From CAYQCH01 sp964415935 (GTDB lineage Bacteria; Patescibacteriota; Patescibacteriia; VMEV01; CAYQCH01): a stretch of 35,479 bases of DNA. Below the pieces are notes generated by a model, which was not told where the DNA came from, searched no databases, and saw nothing but the letters and a program-made list of their open reading frames with translations. The position numbers and the translations under genes are program-made. The DNA lies in the NCBI GenBank assembly GCA_964415935.1, contig CAYQCH010000008.1:1-35479 (forward strand), written 5' to 3'. How positions within the stretch are numbered: position 1 is the first letter of the stretch; each line of letters opens with the position of its first letter. Positions 35,427-35,479 of this stretch are shown here, piece by piece.

Positions 35427-35479
35427 ATGGAAAAGCATCAAGACCAGGAGTTCGTGGAAATGATCGTGAAAGCGATCGT
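35427..35479 (+). CDS. KH-domain RNA-binding protein, KhpA-like (partial, 5' end only)
   Basis: Only 17 complete codons are in the window: MEKHQDQEFVEMIVKAI and part of the next. The FVE-x-IVKAIV pattern is the usual opening of the small KhpA-type KH protein that follows rpsP in many bacteria. The frame is also open back to an ATG at 35361 (22 more codons), but that part resembles leader and contains the hairpin. The call rests on a short stretch and is tentative. Confidence 0.55.
   Translation, partial: MEKHQDQEFVEMIVKAI

Noticed and set aside
1..35479. CRISPR arrays, tRNA or rRNA genes, insertion sequences
   Set aside because: No regular direct repeats, no cloverleaf with a T-loop, no transposase-like frame or integrase was seen on either strand.

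Overview
The window looks like bacterial chromosome from a small, compact genome. The best guess is a Patescibacteria/CPR-type bacterium, from gene content: a TRM11-like tRNA methyltransferase, Elp3, a PEP-synthase ATP-grasp domain standing alone, an EndoQ-type PHP nuclease, lone beta-helix acyltransferase-like and KH proteins, RNase Y and YmdB. This is an inference from family knowledge; no rRNA or other placing marker is present. UGA acts as a stop throughout, so the Gly-UGA code of some CPR lineages does not apply.

Layout. 1-1193: ssb and rpsF (minus). 1194-4980: pyrC, a PEP-synthase N-domain protein, a TRM11-like methyltransferase and a Nudix protein (plus). 5015-6097: ychF (minus). 6182-7489: two convergent orphan genes sharing a terminator. 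7556-8675: a lipoprotein and a membrane protein. 8703-12610: folD, glyA and elp3 (minus). 12613-20097: a Trm9/ALKBH8-like methyltransferase divergent from elp3, a polymer-forming membrane protein, a phosphohexomutase, a membrane protein, murI, an orphan gene, a beta-helix protein and endoQ (plus). 20182-23197: a tiny Lys/Arg-rich protein (minus) divergent from polA (plus). 23194-25039: ruvB with two membrane proteins (minus). 25081-28664: three GC-rich orphan genes in tandem (minus). 28665-29381: no convincing gene, but several RNA-like structures. 29382-32065: HU, ymdB and rny (minus). 32335-32913: clpP. 33040-35479: a membrane protein, a 2-hydroxyacid dehydrogenase and the start of a KH-domain gene (plus).

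How genes fit together. One-carbon metabolism is folD-glyA. tRNA wobble modification is elp3 with the Trm9-like gene, predicted to make cm5U34 and then mcm5U34. DNA repair is represented by endoQ, polA and ruvB. RNA turnover is rny-ymdB. Envelope precursors involve murI, the phosphohexomutase and the beta-helix protein.

Two styles of gene coexist. Many housekeeping genes have a -10 box placed 6 to about 23 nt before the start codon, no clear Shine-Dalgarno sequence, and sometimes a stop codon built into the promoter. Six orphan genes (6276, 6980, 17707, 25195, 26052 and 27925) have almost only G or C at third codon positions. They mostly have a Shine-Dalgarno-like sequence and an AT-rich flank with their own terminator, and three have a near-consensus TTGACA promoter. 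These orphan modules, the elp3/Trm9-like pair and several structured intergenic RNAs are the most interesting parts. All promoter, hairpin and family calls were made by eye.
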